Source: Bacteroidota bacterium (GTDB taxonomy: Bacteria > Bacteroidota > Bacteroidia > Palsa-948). From it: a stretch of 45,134 bases of DNA. Below are positions 9,113 to 16,135 of this stretch, in pieces. Numbering within the stretch: position 1 is the stretch's first letter; the number at the start of each line of letters is the position of its first letter. Where the stretch lies: positions 1 to 45,134 of the forward strand of contig JACQAL010000014.1 in NCBI GenBank assembly GCA_016195025.1, read 5' to 3'. Made by a program: the position numbers and the translations under genes. Under the pieces are notes generated by a model that was given only the letters and a program-made list of their open reading frames with translations, did not search any database and was not told the DNA's origin.

Positions 9113-10294
9113 ATGTCTTGCTCAGGATGTTCAACCGGAAGAGGATGCGGCACTGCCAGCGGTGGTTTGCCGGGCGGATGCCGTAACAATGGCGCGTGCG
9201 GAATTGGCGGATGCAACAAACTGAATGTGTTCGACTGGCTGGCGGATGTGCAATTACCCTCTGAGCAAAAACCATTTGACTGCGTTGAAGTGCGTTTCAA
9301 AAATTCGCGCAAAGAATTTTTCCGCAACGTAAATAATCTTTCGCTTAAAGTCGGGGATGTGATTGCCACCGAAGCATCGCCTGGTTATGACATAGGAATT
9401 ATTTCTCTTGCAGGCGAACTCGTGCGCACGCAGATGAAAAAGAAAAATGTAAATCCTGAATCTCAAGAAATAAAAAAAGTATACCGCATTGCAAAGCAGA
9501 CAGACATTGACAAGTGGAAAGAAGCGCAGGCGCTCGAAGCGCAAACGCAGGTGAGGGCGCGCACAATGGCATTGTTCCTCCGGCTTCAAATGAAAATTTC
9601 AGATGTGGAAATTCAAGGCGACAAAAGCAAAGCGATTTTTTATTACACGGCTGAAGGAAGAGTAGATTTCCGCCAGCTGATAAAAGATTATGCGGGCGCA
9701 TTCAGAATGCGAATTGAAATGAAACAGATTTCTCTCCGCCACGAAGCAGGAAGATTAGGTGGTATTGGAGATTGCGGAAGAGAGCTTTGCTGTTCCACCC
9801 GGCTAACAGATTTCCGCGCGGTGAACACAACGGCTGCGCGCTACCAGCAATTGTCCATCAATCCTGTCAAACTCGCAGGGCAGTGCGGAAAATTGAAATG
9901 CTGTTTGAATTATGAATTGGATTCTTATCTCGATGCAATAAAAGATTTTCCGAATACAGAAATTCCACTCGAGACGCAGAATGGAAGAGCATTTCACATG
10001 AAGACGGATATTTTCAGGCGCACAATCTGGTATGCGCACGAAAATGACAGAAGCGTTTTTGTACCGCTTTCTGTAGAGCGTGTGAAAGAAATTATAGCAA
10101 TGAACAAAGAAGGAAAAAAACCCGAAGAGTTAAAAAAAGCAGAAGCATTTGTTCCGAAAATAAAAGAACCCGATTATCAGAATGTGGTAGGACAGGATAG
10201 CATTTCGCGCTTTGATAAAAATAAAAACCGCGACAGAGACAATAATAGAAACAGAGGAAGGAATAGAAATAACCGCAACAGGAATCGCAGATGA
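9113..10294 (+). CDS. ricT: RicT/PSP1-family protein with Cys-rich N-terminus
   Basis: This 393-aa protein has a PSP1 C-terminal domain. In Bacillus the homologue RicT (YaaT) is part of the RicA-RicF-RicT Fe-S complex that affects RNA maturation. The first 40 residues hold six cysteines (C3, C6, C12, C23, C29, C34) in CSGCSTGRGC and CRNNGACGIGGC contexts, a likely metal or Fe-S site. The core has the family blocks GGIGDCGRELCCSTRL and AGQCGKLKCCLNYE. The C-terminus is a low-complexity Arg/Asn tail (RDRDNNRNRGRNRNN) suited to nucleic-acid binding. The stop overlaps the gldH start as ATGA, a pairing common in Bacteroidota. Its exact role there is not established. Confidence 0.88.
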   Translation: MSCSGCSTGRGCGTASGGLPGGCRNNGACGIGGCNKLNVFDWLADVQLPSEQKPFDCVEVRFKNSRKEFFRNVNNLSLKVGDVIATEASPGYDIGIISLAGELVRTQMKKKNVNPESQEIKKVYRIAKQTDIDKWKEAQALEAQTQVRARTMALFLRLQMKISDVEIQGDKSKAIFYYTAEGRVDFRQLIKDYAGAFRMRIEMKQISLRHEAGRLGGIGDCGRELCCSTRLTDFRAVNTTAARYQQLSINPVKLAGQCGKLKCCLNYELDSYLDAIKDFPNTEIPLETQNGRAFHMKTDIFRRTIWYAHENDRSVFVPLSVERVKEIIAMNKEGKKPEELKKAEAFVPKIKEPDYQNVVGQDSISRFDKNKNRDRDNNRNRGRNRNNRNRNRR

Positions 10295-10785
10295 GAAAAA
10301 AGTTGGCAGTCGGCAGTCGGCAGTTGGCAATAGTTCTGCTGGTGTTTATGCTTTCTGCTTGTGATTCAAACAGAGTTTTTGAAGACAACACCGATATCCC
10401 CGATTATAACTGGGATGTGAAAAATAAAATTTCGTTTGATGTAGATATTCCCGATACTACTTCGCTTTATAATTTATATGTGAACGTGCGCAATGCGAGT
10501 CATTATCCGTATGCCAACCTTTACATTTTTGCCACCATCACTTTTCCTAATGGAAAAACAAGAAAAGATACCGTTGAATGTATTCTTGTCGATGAAAACG
10601 GGCAATGGAAGGGCGATGGCGCGGGCGATATCTGGGATAATCAAATTCTCTGGATGCCGAAAGTGAAATTCCCTCTGGCTGGAAAATATCATTTCCAGTA
10701 CGAGCATGCTATGCGCACGGAGCAAGTTCCGTTTATTATGGATGTGGGTTTGCGCGTGGAGAAAGCGAAGAAGAAAGAAAAATAA
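10291..10785 (+). CDS. gldH: Gliding motility lipoprotein GldH
   Basis: GldH (164 aa) is a Bacteroidota lipoprotein needed for gliding in Flavobacterium and linked with the T9SS. The signal peptide ends in the lipobox LSAC at residues 21-24, so C24 would be lipidated. The mature part has the family blocks VYFxDNTDIPDYNWDVKNK-like (here VFEDNTDIPDYNWD), YVNVRNASHYPYANLYIF and GDGAGDIWDNQ. The gene overlaps ricT by 4 bp. The start of the signal peptide is encoded by a GGCAGTCGGCAGTTGGCA microsatellite-like repeat (10301-10331), giving LAVGSRQLAI. This is odd for a signal peptide and suggests that a repeat element was co-opted. Confidence 0.9.
   Translation: MRKKLAVGSRQLAIVLLVFMLSACDSNRVFEDNTDIPDYNWDVKNKISFDVDIPDTTSLYNLYVNVRNASHYPYANLYIFATITFPNGKTRKDTVECILVDENGQWKGDGAGDIWDNQILWMPKVKFPLAGKYHFQYEHAMRTEQVPFIMDVGLRVEKAKKKEK
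10301..10331. repeat. GGCAGT-type short tandem repeat inside gldH
   Basis: Copies of TTGGCAGT/CGGCAGT stand in tandem within codons 4-14 of gldH. The same motif family appears in lnt at 42528-42558 (AGTTGGCAGTAGCCAGTTGG). Both copies keep the reading frame open. Confidence 0.7.
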
Positions 10786-10832
10786 TGTTGATAATTCTTT
10801 TCCATTCATAGTCAAGAATAACTTTTCCTCTG

Positions 10833-10840
10833 TATTTTTG
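10833..10840 (+). promoter_or_regulatory. Possible -7 promoter box before the lutB-like gene
   Basis: TATTTTTG fits the Bacteroidota -7 consensus TAnnTTTG and lies 16 nt before the ATG at 10857. No clear TTTG stands 18-19 bp upstream, so the call is weak. Confidence 0.3.
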
Positions 10841-10856
10841 ATTTCGATTTTTATTT

Positions 10857-12242
10857 ATGGCAGTTTCCACCGCAGAAAAATTTCTGGATGACGCAGAAAA
10901 AAAAGTGTTCGACCCCGAACACCGCAGGAAACTTTTTTTCAATATTTCACAGTATGATAAAAAAGTTGTAGAAGGGAAAAAACAATTTTCTGATTTAGAA
11001 CTTGCGAAGGAGCGCGCTTCTGCTTTGAAAGCAAAAGCAATTGACAACCTCGATAAATATTTAATTGAGTTTGAAGCGAACTTTATCAGGCGCGGAGGAA
11101 AAGTGATTTGGGCGCGCGATGCAGAAGAAGCGAATCAGGAAATTCTGAAAGTGCTCAAGCGCTACAATACAAAAACCGTGGTGAAATCAAAATCCATGGT
11201 CACGGAAGAAATTCACATCAACGAAGCGCTGGAGAAAGAAGGAATTGAATCATTGGAAACTGATTTGGGAGAATTCATTGTTCAACTCAGAAAAGAAGCG
11301 CCTTATCACATCGTGACTCCCGCCATGCACCTTTCGAAAGAAGATGTGGCAAAAACATTTCACGAGCAAAAAGGAACGCCAGAAGATTTTACTCCTGTGC
11401 AAATCACCGCATGGGTTCGGAAATTTCTCCGCGAAAAATATGTTTCTGCCGAAGCGGGAATCACGGGTGGAAATTTTCTCATCGCGGATATTGGAGGAGT
11501 TGCACTCACAGAAAACGAAGGCAACGCATGGCTTTCTATGGCGTTTCCAAAAGTTCACATCGCGATTGTCGGAATAGAAAAAATAATTCCTTCGCTTGCG
11601 GATATGGAATTATTCTGGTCCTTGCTCGGAACTTTCGGCACGGGACAAAATGTTACGGTGTATAATTCCATTCTCACAGGCCCGAAACAAAACGGAGAAG
11701 TTGACGGCCCTGAAGAAATGTATGTGGTTCTTCTCGATAACGGACGAAGCAATGTTCTTGAACAAGTTGAACAGCGAAGAGCATTGCATTGCATTCGTTG
11801 CGGTGCATGTTTGAACGGTTGCCCGATTTATCAGGGAGTTGGCGGGCATGCGTATGCTTCTCCTTACAGCGGACCGATTGGTTCTGTGCTCACTCCGCAA
11901 TTATGGGGAATGAAAGAGTTCAAGCATTTGAGTTATTCATCTTCGCTCTGCGGAAAATGCACCGAAGTTTGCCCGGTGAAAATTGATTTGCATAAATTGC
12001 TGTTATATAACAGAAGAGACGCAGTAAAAGAAAAAACTTCTTCTTCCACGGAAAATCTAATGTGGGTTTTCTGGAAGAAGGCGATGATGAAACGTAAAAC
12101 GATGGAAAAAGGCGGAGCGACTTTGAAAAATTTTATGCTCAACCAGTTTTTCAAAAAGCAATGGGGAAGCCGAAGAGAACTTCCGAAAGTTGCACCGAAA
12201 TCTTTCAACCAGATTTGGAAAGAATCACATGGAATGAAATAA
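10857..12242 (+). CDS. lutB: LutB-like iron-sulfur protein (lactate utilisation family)
   Basis: This 461-aa protein matches LutB/YkgF, the Fe-S subunit that works with LutA and LutC in L-lactate oxidation. An N-terminal LUD domain (about residues 60-300; includes AEAGITGGNFLIADIGGVAL) precedes two ferredoxin-type 4Fe-4S motifs, CIRCGACLNGCPIYQ near 313 and CGKCTEVCPVK near 365. A C-terminal helical segment follows. Length is normal. The partners lutA and lutC are not adjacent: gldH is upstream and trpS downstream. It may be supplied by distant partners or act in another electron-transfer step. The family assignment is strong, but its role in lactate use is inferred. Confidence 0.85.
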   Translation: MAVSTAEKFLDDAEKKVFDPEHRRKLFFNISQYDKKVVEGKKQFSDLELAKERASALKAKAIDNLDKYLIEFEANFIRRGGKVIWARDAEEANQEILKVLKRYNTKTVVKSKSMVTEEIHINEALEKEGIESLETDLGEFIVQLRKEAPYHIVTPAMHLSKEDVAKTFHEQKGTPEDFTPVQITAWVRKFLREKYVSAEAGITGGNFLIADIGGVALTENEGNAWLSMAFPKVHIAIVGIEKIIPSLADMELFWSLLGTFGTGQNVTVYNSILTGPKQNGEVDGPEEMYVVLLDNGRSNVLEQVEQRRALHCIRCGACLNGCPIYQGVGGHAYASPYSGPIGSVLTPQLWGMKEFKHLSYSSSLCGKCTEVCPVKIDLHKLLLYNRRDAVKEKTSSSTENLMWVFWKKAMMKRKTMEKGGATLKNFMLNQFFKKQWGSRRELPKVAPKSFNQIWKESHGMK

Positions 12243-12249
12243 AAATAAT

Positions 12250-12327
12250 GCGTGTCATTCTGAGCGAAGCGAAGAATCTTCTTCGTCTGGCACAAAAGGA
12301 AATTTCTCCCTTTGGTCGAAATGACAG
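12250..12327. repeat. Palindromic element of the TGTCATTTCGAGC family before trpS
   Basis: The left arm GTCATTCTGAGCGAAGCGAA continues GAATCTTCTTCG. The right arm runs AAATTTCTCCC to GGTCGAAATGACA. The ATG at 12321 within the right terminus is in frame with trpS but is probably not the true start. Confidence 0.75.
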
Positions 12328-12335
12328 AAAAAACT

Positions 12336-13304
12336 ATGTCTAGAATTTTAACCGGCATAACACCCACAGGAGTTCCGCATCTTGGAAATATTCTCGGAGC
12401 GATTGCGCCCGCAATTGAACTTTCCAAAAAGAAAGAAAATGATTCTTTTCTTTTCATTGCTGATTTACATTCTTTAATTTCTGTTAAAGACGCGGCCGTA
12501 AGAAGAGACCATACTTATTCAGTTGCCGCAGCATGGCTGGCGTTTGGTTTTGACACTGAGAAAAATACTTTTTACCGTCAGAGCGATGTGCCGGAAGTTT
12601 GTGAACTCACCTGGTATCTTTCATGTTTTACTCCTTACCCGATGCTTGCAAATGCACATTCATTCAAAGAAAAATCAGAAAGATTATCAGAAGTGAATGC
12701 CGGGCTTTTCACATATCCTGTGCTGATGGCGGCCGATATTATTTTATATAATGCGAATTTTGTTCCCGTGGGCAAAGACCAAAAACAGCATTTGGAAATG
12801 GCGCGCGATATGGTAACTGCATTCAATAATTATTACGGAGAAACATTTGTAATGCCCGATGCGCTAATTGATGAGCGCGTGATGGTTGTTCCCGGAACTG
12901 ACGGACAAAAAATGAGCAAGTCATACGGCAATTACATAAACCCTTTTCTTCCTGAGAAAGAGTTGAAGAAAGTTGTGATGGGCATTGTCACCGATGCAAC
13001 TCCGCTCGAAGCGCCAAAAAATCCTGACAAGGATAACGTGTTCAAGTTATACGAACTTCTCGGGAACGAATCGCAGACAAAAGAGATGCGGGAAAAGTAT
13101 TTAAAAGGAGGATATGGTTATGGCCACGCGAAGACAGCATTGTTTGAACTCATCCTGGATAAATTCAAAACCCCGCGCGAGGAATTCAATCGTTACATGA
13201 ATGATAAAGCCGAACTGGATAAAAAACTTTTGCACGGAGCGGAGAAGGCAAGAAAAATTGCGCGAACGACTTTGAAAAGAGTGCGGGAGAAATTAGGATA
13301 TTGA
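12336..13304 (+). CDS. trpS: Tryptophanyl-tRNA synthetase
   Basis: TrpRS (322 aa from this start) charges tRNA-Trp. The class I HIGH-type signature is TGVPHLGN near residue 11 and the KMSKS loop is GQKMSKSYGN near 190, with the usual SDVPEVCEL and MAADIILYNA blocks between. I chose the ATG at 12336 because the family starts MSRILTG. In-frame starts at 12312 (TTG) and 12321 (ATG) lie inside a palindromic repeat element. No shared operon with the lutB-like gene is evident, since the palindrome separates them. Confidence 0.95.
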   Translation: MSRILTGITPTGVPHLGNILGAIAPAIELSKKKENDSFLFIADLHSLISVKDAAVRRDHTYSVAAAWLAFGFDTEKNTFYRQSDVPEVCELTWYLSCFTPYPMLANAHSFKEKSERLSEVNAGLFTYPVLMAADIILYNANFVPVGKDQKQHLEMARDMVTAFNNYYGETFVMPDALIDERVMVVPGTDGQKMSKSYGNYINPFLPEKELKKVVMGIVTDATPLEAPKNPDKDNVFKLYELLGNESQTKEMREKYLKGGYGYGHAKTALFELILDKFKTPREEFNRYMNDKAELDKKLLHGAEKARKIARTTLKRVREKLGY

Positions 13305-13313
13305 ATTATTGCG

Positions 13314-13352
13314 GCTGTCATTTCGAGCAAAGCGAGAAATCTCCTGATGTTG
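13314..13352. repeat. Half copy of the palindromic element, left of the GIY-YIG gene
   Basis: The sequence CTGTCATTTCGAGCAAAGCG continues AGAAATCTCCTGATG. It matches the left arm of the element at 13684-13776 in the same orientation, so the GIY-YIG gene lies between direct copies. Confidence 0.75.
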
Positions 13353-13377
13353 AGCAAAGGCATTATTGAGAAGTAAA

Positions 13378-13683
13378 ATGAGGCAACATAATTATTACGT
13401 TTATATTTTAACGAATAAGCATAAAAACGTTCTTTATATAGGAGTGACAAATAATATTATGAAGAGATTGTACGAACACACGGTAGAAAAATCTAAAAAG
13501 AATTCATTTGCTGTTAAATATAATTGTGAATATTTGGTTTACTATGAGCACCACATAAGCATTGAACAGGCAATCGCAAGAGAAACAGAAATAAAAAAAT
13601 GGAGAAGGGAAAAGAAAGATAAATTGATTAATTCATTTAATCCGAAATGGAAGTTCTTAAACGAAGAAATAATGTCATGGTAG
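13378..13683 (+). CDS. GIY-YIG nuclease-domain protein
   Basis: This 101-aa protein is a stand-alone GIY-YIG domain of the small UPF0213/YhbQ kind. It has YYVYILTN (the GIY strand), LYIGVTNN (the YIG strand), the following Arg in MKRLYEH, and the catalytic-type Glu in AIARETEIKKWRREKK. A nuclease on DNA is expected from the family, but the substrate is unknown for these single-domain forms. The ATG at 13378 is preferred over an upstream TTG. Direct copies of a palindromic element lie on both sides, 13314-13352 and 13684-13776. This suggests that the gene and the repeats move or are maintained together, as with REP elements and their dedicated nucleases; that link is inference. Confidence 0.85.
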   Translation: MRQHNYYVYILTNKHKNVLYIGVTNNIMKRLYEHTVEKSKKNSFAVKYNCEYLVYYEHHISIEQAIARETEIKKWRREKKDKLINSFNPKWKFLNEEIMSW

Positions 13684-13776
13684 AAATTCTCATTTCGAGC
13701 GAAAGCAAGAAATCTCCTGATGATATGCAGAATCTTTATCGGGAGATTCCTCACCCGAGGCGGGATTCGGAATGAC
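13684..13776. repeat. Full palindromic element, right of the GIY-YIG gene
   Basis: The left arm TCATTTCGAGCGAAAGCAAG continues AAATCTCCTGAT. A short loop follows, and then the right arm ATCGGGAGATTCCTC to GGATTCGGAATGACA. This is the most complete copy of the family in the window, about 90 bp long. Confidence 0.8.
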
Positions 13777-13789
13777 AGATAAGTAAATT

Positions 13790-14212
13790 ATGGCACCAAA
13801 AAAAAAATTACTCATACATAACGACTATGATTTTTTTCTTTTTGGAATCAGTTGCGGAGAAAAGCCCTATCGCTTGTGCTGGGCGCTGAACAATCAACTG
13901 AAAGCAACATTTGCAAAAGATAAAGACATGGAAGTGCAGGAGAAAAACCAAACTACCCAGACAAAATTTCCCATGTTTGCTTTTCGAAATGAAGCAATGT
14001 TTACGGATTACAGAATCATATTGAACAAAGCCGAAAATAAATTCCTGGTTCCTGAATTCAAGCAGGCAGATTATTTACTCATGGTGCAGGGAAGCATTCC
14101 GTCCGTTGAAAAGAATTCCATACTGAAAAAAGTGAAAGACGTTACCTTCGTGCAAACCGCATTCGAGATAGACCCGAAGAAAATTAAATCGAAAGAAAAT
14201 TTTGTATTCTGA
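13790..14212 (+). CDS. IPExxxVDY family protein
   Basis: This 140-aa protein belongs to a Bacteroidota family named after its IPExxxVDY motif, seen here as VPEFKQADYLLMV near residue 91. It starts MAPKKKLLIHNDYDFFLFGISC and has no signal peptide or membrane segment. Its function is not known. It ends 4 bp before the pyk start, and this neighbour is typical of the family. In many Bacteroidota the order is acpP-fabF-rnc-IPExxxVDY-pyk. Here the acpP-fabF half is about 23 kb away, so the cluster has been split. Confidence 0.82.
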   Translation: MAPKKKLLIHNDYDFFLFGISCGEKPYRLCWALNNQLKATFAKDKDMEVQEKNQTTQTKFPMFAFRNEAMFTDYRIILNKAENKFLVPEFKQADYLLMVQGSIPSVEKNSILKKVKDVTFVQTAFEIDPKKIKSKENFVF

Positions 14213-14216
14213 AAAA

Positions 14217-15644
14217 ATGATCAAGCATAACAAAACAAAAATTGTCGCAACGGTCGGTCCTGCTTCTTCATCGGAAACAGTTCTGAAAAGAATGATTGAA
14301 GAAGGCGTAGATATTTTCCGCATTAATTTTTCTCACGGCTCGTATGGTGATGTAAAGAAAATAATATCGCACATCCGCGCGCTCAATAAAAAAATGAATA
14401 CCAATATCGGCATACTTGCCGATTTGCAAGGACCGAAAATCAGAATCGGAAAAGTTAAGAATGATAATGTCCTTCTGAAAGAAGGAAAAGAAGTTGTTTT
14501 CACTTCTTACGATGGATTGGGAGATGAAAAACGTTTACACGTTCCTTATGTACATTTCGCAAAAGACGTGGCGGTGGGCGACAGCATTCTGATTAATGAC
14601 GGAAAGTTTTTGCTGGAAGTAGTTGGGACAAATAAAAAAGATAAAGTAAAAGCAAAAATAATTACAGGCGGAGAACTTTCCTCGAACAAAGGCGTGAATC
14701 TTCCCAACACAAAAATTTCTCTGCCGTGCTTAACTGAAAAAGATTTAAAAGATTTAGATTTTGCTTTGGAAAATGATGTGGAGTGGATTGGACTTTCGTT
14801 TGTGCGCTCAGTTACGGATGTGGTTGATTTGAAAAAGAAAATAAAAGAGAAACATAAACATGCGCGCGTCATAGCAAAAATCGAAAAACCCGAAGCGCTG
14901 AAAGAAATTGACAACATCATTGACCTTGCAGATGGAATCATGGTGGCGCGCGGAGATTTAGGCGTGGAACTTCCGATGGAGCAGGTGCCGATGATTCAGA
15001 AAATGCTGGTGGAAAAATGCATCAGCGCCTCAAAGCCCGTCATCATCGCCACACAAATGATGGAAAGCATGATTGAAAATTTTACTCCCACCCGCGCGGA
15101 AGTGAACGATGTTGCCAATGCGGTGATGGACGGAGCGGACGCGGTCATGTTAAGCGCAGAAACTTCTGTTGGAAAATATCCCGTAGAAGTTATCATCGCC
15201 ATGCAGAAAATAATTGAGCGCGTGGAACAGGAAACAAAAATTTATTACCGCGAGCACCCGCCTCTTTTGAAAACCCAAACTTTTATTTCTGATTCTATCT
15301 GCTACAACGCCTGCGTAATGGCTCACCAGGCGAATGTTTCCGCAATTGTTACTATGACAAATTCCGGTTACACTGCTTTTAAAATTTCTTCGCATCGTCC
15401 GCACGCGAATATTTTTGTATTCACGGATAATCGTACCCTTCTCTCTGCGCTGAGTTTGGTTTGGGGTGTTCGCGGATTTTACTATGATAAATACGAGAGT
15501 ACCGATAAAACAATGAATGACCTGAAAGATTTTTTGAAACGCGCAGGGCATGTGAAAACCGATGACCTAATCATCAACACCGCAAGCATGCCGTTGATTG
15601 AGAAAGGAAGAACGAATATGCTTCGGCTGAGCCACGTGGAATAA
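14217..15644 (+). CDS. pyk: Pyruvate kinase
   Basis: Pyruvate kinase (475 aa) converts phosphoenolpyruvate and ADP to pyruvate and ATP. Visible blocks are TKIVATVGPASSS at the N-terminus, FRINFSHGS, ILADLQGPKIRIG, the metal- and substrate-binding MVARGDLGVELP near residue 245, and the signature region around IIATQMMESM and MDGADAVMLSAETSVGKYP. A C-terminal alpha/beta domain is present, so the enzyme is complete. The ATG at 14217 is preferred over an in-frame TTG at 14202 that overlaps the upstream gene. It is probably co-transcribed with the IPExxxVDY gene. Confidence 0.97.
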   Translation: MIKHNKTKIVATVGPASSSETVLKRMIEEGVDIFRINFSHGSYGDVKKIISHIRALNKKMNTNIGILADLQGPKIRIGKVKNDNVLLKEGKEVVFTSYDGLGDEKRLHVPYVHFAKDVAVGDSILINDGKFLLEVVGTNKKDKVKAKIITGGELSSNKGVNLPNTKISLPCLTEKDLKDLDFALENDVEWIGLSFVRSVTDVVDLKKKIKEKHKHARVIAKIEKPEALKEIDNIIDLADGIMVARGDLGVELPMEQVPMIQKMLVEKCISASKPVIIATQMMESMIENFTPTRAEVNDVANAVMDGADAVMLSAETSVGKYPVEVIIAMQKIIERVEQETKIYYREHPPLLKTQTFISDSICYNACVMAHQANVSAIVTMTNSGYTAFKISSHRPHANIFVFTDNRTLLSALSLVWGVRGFYYDKYESTDKTMNDLKDFLKRAGHVKTDDLIINTASMPLIEKGRTNMLRLSHVE

Positions 15645-15651
15645 AAAAATT

Positions 15652-15677
15652 AAGCCGCCCGATCCCTCGGACGGCTT
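15652..15677. terminator. Hairpin between convergent pyk and the 15732-16046 gene
   Basis: AAGCCGCCCGA (15652-15662) pairs with TCGGACGGCTT (15667-15677) with one mismatch and a 4-nt loop. On the minus strand it is followed by a run of T, so it is a good intrinsic terminator for the minus-strand gene and may also stop pyk transcripts. A smaller hairpin (CCCG/CGGG) lies near 15700. Confidence 0.7.
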
Positions 15678-15731
15678 ATCCCCATGAAAAACCCCCATCT
15701 CCCGTGAACCGGGAAAAGGAATTTATCTTTA

Positions 15732-16046
15732 TCAGAGTTTTACCTCGTGAATTCTGTGTATTGGTATTACAATTCCCTGTTTCAAAATTACGCGCTTGTC
15801 CGTGAGTCCCCAGATGTGCGTTTCAATCTGACGGATGCATTCGTCATCTTCAAAAATTAATTTTGTCTTCCCCTTGAATGTGTTTCCGAGAACAACTGCG
15901 CGTTCGAGCAGAATTTTTCGCTGTTCAATCGCGTCCGAAGACATCAGAACTTCCTCTGTTGGAAAACGGAGTGTGTTGATGTCTTCTTTGTTAATCGGTG
16001 AAATAATTGTTGCGGTAGACGTTGGGCTCATGTTTTGTGTTTTCAT
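15732..16046 (-). CDS. Small conserved protein of unknown function
   Basis: This 104-aa protein has no signal peptide or membrane segment. The N-terminal 25 residues are low-complexity Ser/Thr. The remainder, from TLRFPTEEVLMSSDAIEQRK to PIHRIHEVKL, alternates strands and one helix and looks like a compact alpha/beta domain. I believe similar short proteins occur in other Bacteroidota, but I cannot name a family. It is transcribed toward pyk and is 89 bp away from tilS on the same strand. Confidence 0.7.
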   Translation of the reverse strand: MKTQNMSPTSTATIISPINKEDINTLRFPTEEVLMSSDAIEQRKILLERAVVLGNTFKGKTKLIFEDDECIRQIETHIWGLTDKRVILKQGIVIPIHRIHEVKL

Positions 16047-16135
16047 TTTCTAACGCCAGAATGTTTGAAATGTTTTAAGGATTTAGACGAATAAGGCAAA
16101 ATCAAAGACGAACGCTGGGATATTTTCGCTTTTCG

